From: Bacillota bacterium
GTDB taxonomy: Bacteria; Bacillota; Clostridia; Peptostreptococcales; Anaerovoracaceae
Reading direction: 5' to 3'
DNA: 49,551 nt
NCBI GenBank assembly: GCA_017557505.1
Contig: JAFYYP010000021.1
Location: 1 to 49,551, forward strand
Within the stretch, counting starts at the first letter, position 1. Each line of letters opens with the position of its first letter. Below, in pieces: positions 21,741-29,828 of the stretch. Position numbers and translations under genes: made by a program. The notes beneath the pieces were generated by a model. It saw only the letters and a list, made by a program, of their open reading frames with translations, had not been told where the DNA came from and searched no databases.

Positions 21741-23044
21741 TCGACATGGTAAACATCATCGAAAAGAAGAAGGCCGGACAGGCGCTCTCCGAAGAGGACA
21801 TCCGCGGCTTTGTGAAGGGGGTCACCGACGGGAGCATCCCCGATTACCAGACGTCCGCGCTGCTGATGGCCATCTGCTTTCAGGGAATGGACCGCGCTGA
21901 GACGTTCTGCCTGACGGACGCCATGCTGCATTCCGGCCAGACGATGGATCTGAAGGAAGTCAAAGGCGTCAAGGTCGACAAGCACAGCACCGGCGGCGTC
22001 GGCGACAAGACGACGCTCATCGTGGCGCCTCTTGCGGCAGCCTGCGGCGTATCCATCGCGAAGATGAGCGGCAGAGGCCTCGGATTTACCGGCGGTACGA
22101 TCGACAAACTCGAATCCATCCCGGGGTTCCGCGTGCAGCTATCGCCGGAGGAATTCCTGCAGACGGTCGAGACCGCGGGCATGTCCGTCGTCGGCCAGAC
22201 GCAGGACGTGGCCCCGGCCGATAAGAAATTGTACGCGCTGCGCGACGTCACGGGTACCGTCAACAACATTTCGCTCATCGCTTCTTCCATCATGAGCAAA
22301 AAGCTGGCCAGCGGATCGGACGCCATCGTTCTGGACGTCAAGTGTGGGCAAGGGAGCTTCAACAAGACGCAGAAAGCGGCGGAAGACCTCGGCCGCCTGA
22401 TGGTCGACATCGGCACCGACGCGGGCAAGAAGGTCGTCGCGGTCATCACCGACATGGACCAGCCGCTCGGCAACGCCGTCGGCAACAGCCTCGAGGTGAT
22501 CGAGGCCATCGATACGCTCAAGGGCAAGGGCCCGGCGGATATCACGGAACTCGCGCTGACCCTTGCAGGCTATATGATCTACTGCGGAAGAAAAGCTGCG
22601 TCTCCTGAAGAAGGCCGCCGCATGGCAGAAGAAGCGCTCACTTCCGGCAAAGCGCTCGACGTGTTCCGCAAGTTCGTGACCATGCAGGGCGGGGACGTTT
22701 CGTGCGTCGACGATTACAGTGTGTTCAAGCAGCCGCTCTTCAAAGGCGAGGCGAAGGCCGGCGCAGGCGGTCACGTCGCGGGCATCAAGGCTGACAGCAT
22801 CGGTCTGGCGTCCCAGCACCTCGGCGCCGGCCGCAAGACGAAGGAAGACGCCATCGACCTGTCCGCAGGCATCTTGCTTTTGAAAAAGGTCGGCGATACA
22901 ATAGAGAACGGCGAGCCTGTCGCCATCCTGTTCAGCGACAGCGAAGAAAAGCTCGCTGCCGGCATCGCGGAGGCCGAATCCGCCTACACGTTCAGCGCGG
23001 AAAAACCCGAAACACCCATCCTGATCAAGGAGATCATCGAATAA
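21737..23044 (+). CDS. pdp: Pyrimidine-nucleoside (thymidine) phosphorylase
   Basis: Splits thymidine or uridine with phosphate to base and sugar-1-phosphate. 435 residues from ATG 21737, with AAAGAGG 7 bases upstream inside deoB. The family signature KMSGRGLGFTGGTIDKLES is intact, as are KHSTGGVGDKTTL (phosphate loop) and KKLASGSDAIVLDVKCGQGS. The length fits Firmicutes Pdp and DeoA. With deoB and the distant cdd it forms a complete pyrimidine salvage route. The stop shares its last base with the next ATG (TAATG). Confidence 0.95.
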   Translation: MIDMVNIIEKKKAGQALSEEDIRGFVKGVTDGSIPDYQTSALLMAICFQGMDRAETFCLTDAMLHSGQTMDLKEVKGVKVDKHSTGGVGDKTTLIVAPLAAACGVSIAKMSGRGLGFTGGTIDKLESIPGFRVQLSPEEFLQTVETAGMSVVGQTQDVAPADKKLYALRDVTGTVNNISLIASSIMSKKLASGSDAIVLDVKCGQGSFNKTQKAAEDLGRLMVDIGTDAGKKVVAVITDMDQPLGNAVGNSLEVIEAIDTLKGKGPADITELALTLAGYMIYCGRKAASPEEGRRMAEEALTSGKALDVFRKFVTMQGGDVSCVDDYSVFKQPLFKGEAKAGAGGHVAGIKADSIGLASQHLGAGRKTKEDAIDLSAGILLLKKVGDTIENGEPVAILFSDSEEKLAAGIAEAESAYTFSAEKPETPILIKEIIE

Positions 23045-23958
23045 TGAAGCACGTATTTGTCATAAATCCTGCCGCCGGCAACGGCGCGGCGCTGCGGGAC
23101 ATCCTGCCCGCCATCCACAAAGCCCTCACCGGTTTTCAGGATGACTACGAGATCCACCGCACGCTGAGCGAACAGGAGACCATCCTGTACTGCAAGCAGA
23201 AGTGCGCGTTCGAAGGCGAAGTGCGTTTTTACGCCTGCGGCGGCGACGGGACCATCAACAACGTGCTTTCCGGCATCGTAGGCCATGATAACGCGCAGCT
23301 GGCCGTCATTCCGTGCGGCACGGGCAACGATTTCGTCCGCAACTTCACGGAAAAAGATAATTTTTTGGACATCGAAAAGCAGATTAACGGTTCAGTAATG
23401 CCGGCCGATGTGTTAAAATGGCAAGGTGGATATGCGTTGAACATGTTCAACATCGGCGTAGACTGCGACGTCGTGGCCGAAGCTGCCGCCATGAAGAGCG
23501 ACCGGCTGAAGGGCACAGCTGCCTATCTGGCCGCCGCGTTCAAGGTACTGCGCAGAGGCAAGACCTACCGCATGGCCTATACGAAGGACGGCGAAGAAGA
23601 GGTCGAGGACGAGCTGATGCTGGCCGCCATCGCCAACGGACATTTCTGCGGCGGAGGTTTCCAGAGCTGTCCGGCCGCCAGTCTGGACGACGGCTTTATG
23701 GACGTATGCATTGTGCGCCCGGTGAAGGGGCTCAAACTGCCCATCCTGCTCGGAAAGTACCGCGCAGGCACCCACCTGATGGATAAGGACGCCGACAAGT
23801 ACATCCAATATATCCACTGTAAAAAGTTCAAGCTCCGGGCGATGGAACCGGTGCGCATCTCCGTGGACGGAGAGGTGCTCGATTTCACCGACACGGAATT
23901 TGAGATCCTTCCCGGAGCGATCCGGCTCGTCGTGCCGCAGGGCAGCAGGCCGATCTGA
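23044..23958 (+). CDS. YegS/DagK-type lipid kinase
   Basis: 304 residues of the diacylglycerol kinase catalytic family. NPAAGNG starts the domain, ACGGDGTINNVLSG is the nucleotide-binding GGDGT motif, and PCGTGNDFVRN is the second glycine motif. A C-terminal beta domain with ISVDGEVLDF follows. It probably phosphorylates diacylglycerol or a related lipid at the inner membrane face, returning it to phosphatidate. That would suit a cell whose LtaS-like enzymes, encoded downstream, release diacylglycerol. The undecaprenol kinase gene dgkA, often found beside cdd, is missing from its usual place. The start overlaps the phosphorylase stop. Confidence 0.9.
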   Translation: MKHVFVINPAAGNGAALRDILPAIHKALTGFQDDYEIHRTLSEQETILYCKQKCAFEGEVRFYACGGDGTINNVLSGIVGHDNAQLAVIPCGTGNDFVRNFTEKDNFLDIEKQINGSVMPADVLKWQGGYALNMFNIGVDCDVVAEAAAMKSDRLKGTAAYLAAAFKVLRRGKTYRMAYTKDGEEEVEDELMLAAIANGHFCGGGFQSCPAASLDDGFMDVCIVRPVKGLKLPILLGKYRAGTHLMDKDADKYIQYIHCKKFKLRAMEPVRISVDGEVLDFTDTEFEILPGAIRLVVPQGSRPI

Positions 23959-23976
23959 GCGGGGAAGGACATATAC

Positions 23977-24065
23977 GGAGACGTATCGAAGCGGTCATAA
24001 CGGGGCTGACTCGAAATCAGTTTGCCAGCAATGGCACGTGGGTTCGAATCCCACCGTCTCCGCCA
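23977..24065 (+). tRNA. tRNA-Ser, anticodon CGA
   Basis: The acceptor stem GGAGACG (23977-23983) pairs with CGTCTCC (24055-24061). The discriminator G and an encoded CCA follow. The anticodon loop is CTCGAAA with anticodon CGA, the long variable arm has stem GCCA/TGGC, and the T arm is GTGGG-TTCGAAT-CCCAC. It begins 18 bases after the lipid kinase stop without a clear promoter, so it is probably on the same transcript. Confidence 0.96.
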
Positions 24066-24075
24066 AGGTATCAAG

Positions 24076-24145
24076 GACGGTGGGGGTCGAACCCACAGTG
24101 GGTTCACGTGAAGGCGAAGCCTGAACGATCCCACCGTCTCCGCCA
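24076..24145. repeat. Inverted and direct fragments of the tRNA-Ser 3' end
   Basis: 24076-24096 is an inverted copy (19 of 21 bases) of the tRNA T arm and acceptor strand 24038-24058. 24128-24145 is an exact 18-base direct copy of 24048-24065 including CCA, and 24098-24105 repeats the 5' side of the T stem (GTGGGTTC). The block can fold: GACGGTGGG (24076-24084) pairs with CCCACCGTC (24130-24138), with smaller hairpins inside. It is not a second complete tRNA. Confidence 0.8.
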
Positions 24146-24153
24146 TTATAATT

Positions 24154-24174
24154 AAGGGACCTTCGGGTCCCTTT
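24154..24174 (+). terminator. Hairpin after the tRNA-Ser fragments
   Basis: Stem AAGGGACC / GGTCCCTT with a TTCG tetraloop and a short T3 tail; the first of two tandem hairpins. Confidence 0.7.
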
Positions 24175-24175
24175 C

Positions 24176-24204
24176 AAAAAGCCTTGTGCGAACAGGGCTT
24201 TTTC
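24176..24204 (+). terminator. Second tandem terminator after tRNA-Ser
   Basis: A 12-bp stem (24176-24187 with 24192-24203, one G-T pair) with loop GCGA. Its 3' arm ends in TTTTT. Confidence 0.85.
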
Positions 24205-24240
24205 GGCTTGCAATAATAGTAAGGCATAACCCGGGACTTC

Positions 24241-25617
24241 ATGCAGAAAAACCGCAGTTCATCCAACGTCGATATGGTAACAGGGCCGCTGTTCGGCAAC
24301 ATCATCCGCTATGCGGTGCCGCTGATGCTCACAGGCATCCTGCAGCTGCTGTTCAACGCGGCGGATCTTGTGGTCGTCGGCAGATACTGCGGGCGTCTGT
24401 CTATCGCGGCCGTCGGCGCGACCGGAGCGATCATCAACCTAGTCGTAAACCTGTTCATCGGTCTTTCGGTCGGCGTCGGCGTCACCGTGGCGGTGTCGCT
24501 CGGCGCGCAGGACGGTGACCGCTGCAGCAGGGCCGTGCACACGTGCATGCCTGTCGCAGTTATCGGCGGCGCGTTCCTTACGGTCGTCGGCGTGCTGCTA
24601 TCGCACACGCTGCTGACCTGGATGAAAACGCCGGACGACGTCATCGGCCTGTCGTCGCTGTACATGCGCATCTATTTCTGCGGCATGATCCCGTCCCTGA
24701 TCTTCAACTACGGGGCGGCCATCCTGCGGGCGGCGGGCGATACGAAGCATCCGCTGTATTACCTCGTCACAGCTGGCGTCGTCAACGTGTGCCTGAACGT
24801 GATGTTCGTGACCGTGTTCGACCTGGACGTAGCGGGCGTGGCGCTCGCGACGGCGCTGTCGCAGTGCCTGTCGGCTTTCCTGATCGTGCGCTTCCTGATG
24901 AAGACGGAAGGGCCGTACCGGCTGGAGCTGCACAAGCTGCACGTCTACGCGCTGGAACTGAAGAGCATCGTCAAGATCGGGCTGCCTGCGGGCCTGCAGG
25001 GCTGCATGTTCTCGATCTCGAACGTCATCATCCAGTCTTCGGTGAACTCGTTCGGGTCCGTCGTGATGGCGGGCAATTCCGCCGCTGCGAACATCGAGAG
25101 CTTTACGTGGATCGCGATGAATTCGTTCCACCAGACCGGCATGAATTTCGCGGGGCAGAACGTCGGCGCGCACAGGCTCGACCGCGTCAGGAAAGTGCGG
25201 AATTACTGCCTGATCGACGTCGTCGTGACCGGTGTGGTCATGGGCGGGCTGACGTACCTGTTCGCGCACCGGCTGCTGTCGATCTACATCCCCGGCGACG
25301 AGGAGGCGATCCGCTACGGCATCACGCGCATGACGTACATCTGCCTTTGGTACGCGCTCAACGGCCTGCACGACGTCATGACCGGCGTCATCCGCGGACT
25401 TGGCAAATCCCTGGTTCCCATGATCATCACCGTGCTGGGCATCTGTGTGTTCCGCATCGTGTGGATCTACACGATCTGGCAGGTACCGCGCTTCCACACG
25501 CTGCCGATGCTGTACGTGACCTATCCGATCAGCTGGATCATAACCTTTGCCACGATGGCGGTGTGCTACGCCGTCATCATGAAGCGCCTGACCCGCGCAG
25601 AAAAATCAGCGATTTAA
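24241..25617 (+). CDS. MATE-family efflux transporter
   Basis: 458 residues with about 12 membrane segments in two similar halves. The start reads MVTGPLFGNIIRYAVPLMLTG, typical of MATE proteins. LFNAADLVVVGRYCG and GAAILRAAGDTKHPLYYLV also fit the family, and the second half repeats the pattern (MNFAGQNVGAHRLDRVRKV, GVIRGLGKSLVPMIITV). Such proteins export cationic drugs or metabolites using Na+ or H+ gradients; the substrate is not readable. The ribosome binding site before ATG 24241 is weak. The gene lies 15 bases before the first LtaS-like gene and may share its transcript. Confidence 0.92.
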   Translation: MQKNRSSSNVDMVTGPLFGNIIRYAVPLMLTGILQLLFNAADLVVVGRYCGRLSIAAVGATGAIINLVVNLFIGLSVGVGVTVAVSLGAQDGDRCSRAVHTCMPVAVIGGAFLTVVGVLLSHTLLTWMKTPDDVIGLSSLYMRIYFCGMIPSLIFNYGAAILRAAGDTKHPLYYLVTAGVVNVCLNVMFVTVFDLDVAGVALATALSQCLSAFLIVRFLMKTEGPYRLELHKLHVYALELKSIVKIGLPAGLQGCMFSISNVIIQSSVNSFGSVVMAGNSAAANIESFTWIAMNSFHQTGMNFAGQNVGAHRLDRVRKVRNYCLIDVVVTGVVMGGLTYLFAHRLLSIYIPGDEEAIRYGITRMTYICLWYALNGLHDVMTGVIRGLGKSLVPMIITVLGICVFRIVWIYTIWQVPRFHTLPMLYVTYPISWIITFATMAVCYAVIMKRLTRAEKSAI

Positions 25618-25632
25618 GACATTTTACTGTTC

Positions 25633-27654
25633 ATGACAGACAGAAATCCAAAACCGGAAGAAACAAGCAAAGAATCGAAGATCAGCGGCCTCAGGAGGGC
25701 TCTCAGCCTGTTGGCTCTCCCCCTGTGCTTTATGTACCTGGAGTGGCGCCTCGCAAGCGACTGCGGACTCGGGGCGGGCTATCATCTGCAGACGGCTCTG
25801 CTGGCCGGCGCAGCTTGCGGCATGATCGCGAATCTGATCGCGTTCGCGTTCCGCAGGAAGGGCGCGGGCTTCGCTGCGGCGCTCATCCTCGCGGAGATCG
25901 GCACGTTCTATTTCTGCCTGCAGTTCTTCGTCAACAACTCGTACCAGACGTTCATGGATCCCGTGACCATCTTCCAGGGCGCCGGCGGCGTCATGGAGGA
26001 ATTTGGCGAAGATCTCGCGCGCCTTGTGAAGGAAGGCGCGGGCTACATCGGGCTGTATCACATCCCCGTGCTCGGGCTCATCGCGCTGTATCCCCTGTGG
26101 GATTTCTCTCGGAAATCCAAGTGGACGCCGTTTTACGTCGCATTGGCTGCCATCGCGCTGCAGAGCGTCACAGTCTGCAATACCCAGATGGACAGCTTTG
26201 CCGCGCCGAAGTATACCTATGAATACGTCTTTAACGACGGCATCCGCAACTTCGGGCTCATCACGTCGACGCAGCGCGACGTCGTGTATTCGCTGACGGA
26301 AGTCCCGGACCGCCCGAAAAAGTCCGGCGGGCTCGTGAGCCGCGGCAGCAGTTCGAACGGCGCGCCCGCGTTCCACGGGCTCAACAAGCTGGACATCGAC
26401 TTCAACGCGCTTGCCGCTGCGGAGAGCAGCAGCGCCATCAGCGCGGTGCATAGCTACATAGCGGAGCAGAAGGCGACTGTCAAGAACGAATACACCGGCA
26501 TGTTTGCGGGCAAGAACCTCATCGTGATCTGCTGCGAAACGCTTTCAGCAGAAGCCGTGAGCGAGGAACTGACCCCGACGCTGTACCGGCTTGCCCATAA
26601 CGGCATACAGTTCGAAGACTATTACCACCCGTTCTGGGGCGGCAGCACGACGTCCGGCGAATTCGCTGTCCTGACTGGGATCATTCCGGTGAACAACGCG
26701 AACTCTATGCAGCAGATCATCGGCCATAAGAACTCGTCGTGTATCGGTTATTACCTGATGCCGCAGGGTTATCTGTCGCTGGCTTACCATAACGGAGATT
26801 ATGACTACTACAACCGGTATAAGACGCACCCGTGGCTTGGCTTCGAACGCTTTATTTCCAACGGGACCGGGATGGAAGGCTATCTGACCGACATGTGGCC
26901 TCCCAGCGATTCCGAAATGATGCTCGGGTCCGTGGACGACTGGATCGGCACCGAGCCGTTCTACATCTATTACATGACGTACAGCGGCCACAGCATCTAT
27001 AACTTCACGCACCACGAGCAGGCCATCAAGCATAAGGACGAAGTCAAGGACCTGAACGCCAGCACGAAGATCAAGGCATACATCGCGTCCCAGCTCGAGC
27101 TGGAAGAGGCAGTCTCCATCCTGATGGACCGCCTGACGGAGGCGGATCTGCTCGACGACACGGTCATCGTCGTCACGGCGGACCATTACCCGTATCCGCT
27201 GCAGAACAGCATGATCTGGGCGAACGACAGGGACTACGTAGCGGAACTTTACGGCTACCCGGCGACGAACGAGATGCTGCGCGACCACGAGATCCTCATG
27301 ATCTGGAACGGCGAACTCGAAAAGAGGGAAGATTCTATCGTGGTCTCCCAGCCGTGCAGCGCCATCGACATCATCCCGACAGTGCTGAACCTGATGGGCG
27401 TCGACTACGACTCGCGCCTGTATCCGGGCAGAGACCTGCTTTCCACAGACGAAGGTCTCGTGATCTGGAACAGCTACAGCTGGAAGACCGAGAAGGGCTT
27501 CTACGACGCGACGACCGGGCACTTTACGCCGGAAGAAGGACAGGAAGCCGACGCGGACTACATCGATTCGATCAAGGAGATCGTCCGCGGCAAGATAAAC
27601 TATTGCAGAAACGTGATCGAAAAGGACTATTTCAGTTATGTCTTCCCAGAATGA
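25633..27654 (+). CDS. LtaS-like membrane sulfatase 1
   Basis: 673 residues: five N-terminal membrane segments (about 23-40, 54-73, 78-100, 138-156, 165-180), then an outside sulfatase-fold domain. The metal and catalytic pattern of LtaS-type phosphoglycerol transferases is visible: Glu302 in VICCETLS, the Thr nucleophile candidate at about 339-340 in GGSTTSGEF, and VTADHYPY near residue 520. LtaS enzymes move glycerol-phosphate from phosphatidylglycerol to a polymer, but relatives transfer it to other glycans, so the product is uncertain. It overlaps its paralogue by 17 bases. A tandem pair suggests two polymer lengths or acceptors. Confidence 0.85.
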   Translation: MTDRNPKPEETSKESKISGLRRALSLLALPLCFMYLEWRLASDCGLGAGYHLQTALLAGAACGMIANLIAFAFRRKGAGFAAALILAEIGTFYFCLQFFVNNSYQTFMDPVTIFQGAGGVMEEFGEDLARLVKEGAGYIGLYHIPVLGLIALYPLWDFSRKSKWTPFYVALAAIALQSVTVCNTQMDSFAAPKYTYEYVFNDGIRNFGLITSTQRDVVYSLTEVPDRPKKSGGLVSRGSSSNGAPAFHGLNKLDIDFNALAAAESSSAISAVHSYIAEQKATVKNEYTGMFAGKNLIVICCETLSAEAVSEELTPTLYRLAHNGIQFEDYYHPFWGGSTTSGEFAVLTGIIPVNNANSMQQIIGHKNSSCIGYYLMPQGYLSLAYHNGDYDYYNRYKTHPWLGFERFISNGTGMEGYLTDMWPPSDSEMMLGSVDDWIGTEPFYIYYMTYSGHSIYNFTHHEQAIKHKDEVKDLNASTKIKAYIASQLELEEAVSILMDRLTEADLLDDTVIVVTADHYPYPLQNSMIWANDRDYVAELYGYPATNEMLRDHEILMIWNGELEKREDSIVVSQPCSAIDIIPTVLNLMGVDYDSRLYPGRDLLSTDEGLVIWNSYSWKTEKGFYDATTGHFTPEEGQEADADYIDSIKEIVRGKINYCRNVIEKDYFSYVFPE

Positions 27655-29815
27655 CGGCAACAGGAGAATGAGCAAAGAAGAACTCGAGCAGGCCATGGAG
27701 GAGCGCCGCGCAAAGCGCGCGAAGGCGAAGGCCAGGCACGAGCGGCGTACGGGAAAGGCGTCTGCGGAAACGCAGGTGGAGCGTCCCGCCAGACACGTCC
27801 GCTCGAATAGAACGGCTAAGCCGGAAACGGCTGAACCGGCAGAAACGGCAGAACCTTCCGGCAAGAAGGGATTCCGGCCGTATATGTGCCTGATGCTGGG
27901 GCCTGTCTTTGCGCTGTTCGAGATCTTGCTGTCCGTCCTGACAGGTTCGGGTTTCCTGCATATCGGCGTCATCCCGGCGTTCGGCCTCGGTCTGATCCTC
28001 GGCGCGCTGTGCAGCCTGCTGCCCGAGAAGCCCTCGTTCGTCGTGGCGACCTGGCTCATGGAGATCGTCACGGTCGCGTTCCTGGTCGAGTACTTCTGCT
28101 ATAACACGTACCGCGTCTACATGAGCATGAAGGATATCACGACGGGGGCCGGAGACGTCGTCACGGGCTTCGGCGGCGTCGTCGTCGGGCTCATCCTGCG
28201 CGGCATCCCCATCATCCTGCTGTTCCACATCCCGCTCATCCTGATGAACTGGAAGCGCAAGTCCTTGGGCTACCGCAAGCCCGGCGCGTATAAGACAGCA
28301 GGCATCCAGGCAGGCGTCGGCGTTGCCTTAATGATCATAGGCGCCATCGTCGCGGGCGGACACGAAGGCAATTTCAGCTCCGACGTGCAGACGAAAGGCC
28401 TGATCTACGCGACCGGCAAGGACCTCCGCGGCGGCTACGAACTCGACCTCGAAGAGGCAATGGAGCAGGCGGACGCCGTCAGAGCCTCCATCGGCGCCGG
28501 TTCTTCCTCGGGTCCGTCGTTCTTCGGACTCAACAAGCTGAACGTCGATATGGACGCGCTCATCGCGGGTTCTTCCGGCAATATCCAGAAGGCGCATCAG
28601 TACGTCGCTTCGCAGAAACCGTCGCCGAAGAACGAGTATACGGGCCTGTTCGAAGGCAAGAACCTGATCTTCATCACGGGCGAAGCGTTCTCCGCAGAGG
28701 TCATTGACGAAGAACTGACGCCGACGCTGTACCGCATGGCTACAAAGGGCATCCAGTTCACGGATTATTACCAGCCGGCCTGGGGCGGCAGCACGTCCAC
28801 CGGCGAATATTCCAACATGATGGGCATCGTGCCGATGGACGGGGTCAACTCCATCCACGATACGATCGGCAAGGACAATTCCATCAACATCTTCCATAAG
28901 CTCCGCAATCTGGGCTACTTCAGCGAGTGCTACCACAACGGTCTGTACGATTACTATGGCCGCAACAAGACGCACCTTGGCCTGGGCTTCGACGCATATA
29001 TCGCGAAGGGATCGGGCATGGAGCAGTATCTGTCCAACGTCTGGCCGGATTCCGACCTGGAGATGATGGAATATACGATGACCCGATACATGGACCATCA
29101 GCCGTTCAGCGTGTATTACATGTCCATCAGCGGCCACTGCAACTACGCCTGGACCGCGAACGCCATGGCAAAGCGCAACCGCGACGCCGTGCAGGATCTT
29201 CCGTATTCCGAGCACGTAAAGGGCTATCTGGCCGCAAATCTCGAGCTGGAATACGCCATGGAATATACGATCAAGACGCTCGAAGAGGCGGGGGTCGCGA
29301 ACGATACCGTCATCGTTATTGGCACGGATCACTATCCGTACGGCCTGGAGAAGAGTTCTGCCTGGGGCACGGACAAAGACTATCTGCAGGAACTGTATGG
29401 TTTTGCTTATCAGACACCGAAAGAGAGAGACCACAGCCGTCTGATCATCTGGAGCGGCTGCCTGGAGGAGATGGATCCGATCGAAGTTTCTTTCCCGACG
29501 TACAGCCTGGATATCCAGCCGACGCTGTGCAATCTGTTCGGCGTGGACTTCGATTCGCGCCTGTTCGTCGGCCAGGACGTGTTCTCCGAGGAAGAGCCCC
29601 TGGTGCTCTGGACGAACGGCTCGTTCATGACGGACAAGGGTTATTACTACGGCGGCAAGTGGACGGACGCGGATCCCTCCCAGCCTGCCAGCCAGGAATA
29701 CATCAACGCCATGCGTTCAAAGGTACAGGGCAAGCTGAGTTATTCCAAACTCGTGCTCAGCACCGACTATTTCAAGAGTTTCAATGCAGGAGTGATCCCC
29801 AAGGACTCGAACTGA
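27638..29815 (+). CDS. LtaS-like membrane sulfatase 2
   Basis: 725 residues; paralogue of the gene before it, with shared stretches such as FFGLNKLNVDMDALIAG against FHGLNKLDIDFNALAA, and NEYTGLFEGKNLIFI. It differs by a charged Lys/Arg/Ala/Glu-rich cytoplasmic head of about 75 residues before its five membrane segments. Catalytic elements are FITGEAFSAE (metal Glu), GGSTSTGEYS (Thr) and IGTDHYPYG. ATG 27638 overlaps the upstream gene; ATG 27668 is possible, but AGGAG would then be only 1 base away. An amidohydrolase gene follows after 13 bases with its own strong ribosome binding site. Confidence 0.85.
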   Translation: MSSQNDGNRRMSKEELEQAMEERRAKRAKAKARHERRTGKASAETQVERPARHVRSNRTAKPETAEPAETAEPSGKKGFRPYMCLMLGPVFALFEILLSVLTGSGFLHIGVIPAFGLGLILGALCSLLPEKPSFVVATWLMEIVTVAFLVEYFCYNTYRVYMSMKDITTGAGDVVTGFGGVVVGLILRGIPIILLFHIPLILMNWKRKSLGYRKPGAYKTAGIQAGVGVALMIIGAIVAGGHEGNFSSDVQTKGLIYATGKDLRGGYELDLEEAMEQADAVRASIGAGSSSGPSFFGLNKLNVDMDALIAGSSGNIQKAHQYVASQKPSPKNEYTGLFEGKNLIFITGEAFSAEVIDEELTPTLYRMATKGIQFTDYYQPAWGGSTSTGEYSNMMGIVPMDGVNSIHDTIGKDNSINIFHKLRNLGYFSECYHNGLYDYYGRNKTHLGLGFDAYIAKGSGMEQYLSNVWPDSDLEMMEYTMTRYMDHQPFSVYYMSISGHCNYAWTANAMAKRNRDAVQDLPYSEHVKGYLAANLELEYAMEYTIKTLEEAGVANDTVIVIGTDHYPYGLEKSSAWGTDKDYLQELYGFAYQTPKERDHSRLIIWSGCLEEMDPIEVSFPTYSLDIQPTLCNLFGVDFDSRLFVGQDVFSEEEPLVLWTNGSFMTDKGYYYGGKWTDADPSQPASQEYINAMRSKVQGKLSYSKLVLSTDYFKSFNAGVIPKDSN

Positions 29816-29828
29816 AAGGAGGCAAGAG

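Noticed and set aside
24048-24145. 18-bp repeat of the tRNA 3' end as phage or island attachment site
   Set aside because: The copies are only 80 bases apart with no integrase or foreign genes between or near them. The inverted copy also does not fit a simple attL/attR pair.
23577-24146. Minus-strand open frame with a WDSNPR-like stretch
   Set aside because: It is the antisense reading of tRNA-Ser and the lipid kinase gene; such DSNPR proteins are a known annotation artefact.
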